DNA from: an uncultured Alphaproteobacteria bacterium
Lineage (GTDB): Bacteria > Pseudomonadota > Alphaproteobacteria > Rickettsiales > UBA1997
Length of the DNA stretch: 32,835 nt
Assembly (NCBI GenBank): GCA_903927415.1
Contig: CAIYMZ010000088.1
Location: forward strand, 1 to 32,835
Reading direction: 5' to 3'
The notes beneath the pieces are model-generated. The model saw only the letters and a program-made list of their open reading frames with translations. It searched no databases and was not told the DNA's origin. The position numbers were made by a program, and so were the translations under genes. Shown here piece after piece: positions 32,684 through 32,835 of this stretch (position 1 is the stretch's first letter; every line of letters starts with the position of its first letter).

Positions 32684-32835
32684 GTGGATTTACATCCCTT
32701 CAGAATTTTATCCCTATGCTCAGGAGTTGGCGGAATCGAGCTTGGATTTAAACTCGCAGAGCCAACTTCTCGAACAGTTTGTTATGTCGAGATCGAAGCC
32801 TTTGCGTGCGAAATCTTGGCTCGCCGCATGGAAGA
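32684..32835 (+). CDS. Cytosine-5 DNA methyltransferase, N-terminus (partial)
   Basis: Open frame to the window edge, absent from the ORF track. From a GTG at 32684 it reads MDLHPFRILSLCSGVGGIEL, then GFKLAEP...CYVEIEAFACEIL. LSLCSGVGGIELGF is motif I (SAM binding) of C5 cytosine methyltransferases, and YVEIEAFACEIL the following acidic strand that binds the SAM ribose. No strong SD; the start is uncertain because the frame is open further upstream. Solitary phage methyltransferases usually protect the phage genome from host restriction. Confidence 0.8.
   Translation, partial: MDLHPFRILSLCSGVGGIELGFKLAEPTSRTVCYVEIEAFACEILARRME

Overview
The window is A+T-rich and almost fully coding. It most resembles an alphaproteobacterium, possibly a low-GC Rickettsiales- or Holosporales-like lineage. 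The basis is the A+T bias, a palindromic repeat inside a coding sequence (Rickettsia-palindromic-element style), and a serine recombinase + DUF2924 + HTH trio and phage proteins of types I know mainly from alphaproteobacterial prophages. The order-level placement is inference.

Region 1 (1-1428) is chromosomal background: a split transketolase pair on the minus strand (the C-terminal subunit is cut by the window edge), a 70-nt palindromic repeat inside the N-subunit gene, a tRNA-Ala(GGC) and a roughly 300-nt gap with hairpins and a short direct repeat.

Region 2 (1429-17702) is a divergent heavy-metal (mainly copper) resistance island. Leftward run copA (Cu(I) P-type ATPase), pcoA (multicopper oxidase), pcoB (outer-membrane protein), a small exported Cys/His-rich protein, a CzcC-like outer-membrane factor and a CzcA-like RND pump. 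Rightward run csoR (Cu(I) repressor), a DUF2231 membrane protein with a His-rich tail, cusC-like, cusB-like, cusA and a MerT-like membrane protein. Two face-to-face promoters at 10752-10790 overlap a candidate CsoR operator, so one repressor could control both arms. ATPase and CusA would remove cytoplasmic and periplasmic Cu(I), and PcoA/PcoB would oxidise or hold periplasmic copper. Two oddities stand out: the leftward RND system has no adaptor gene, and the only adaptor in the window (cusB) appears to lack the lipoyl and alpha-helical hairpin domains.

Region 3 (17703-18262) is a boundary zone. It holds a possible three-way-junction RNA, a promoter running straight into a terminator-like hairpin, and a 64-aa orphan gene.

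Region 4 (18263-32835) is a prophage or phage-derived element. A leftward integration operon (66-aa ORF, DUF2924, serine recombinase, HTH protein) is followed by a rightward series: an unrecognised two-gene module (20959-23090), an excisionase-like HTH protein, then a tightly packed replication/recombination operon (RecA-fold ATPase, SSB-like protein, SF2 helicase, zinc-finger DUF6511-like protein, Cas4-like nuclease, TOPRIM/AAA primase-helicase). After it come an iteron-bearing candidate origin, a RuvC-like resolvase, a DUF6362-like protein, a tail-associated protein and the start of a cytosine-5 DNA methyltransferase cut by the window end. The element sits directly beside the metal island, but no attachment site was identified, so whether the island travels with it is open.

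All family names come from motif recognition by eye. No database search was run.
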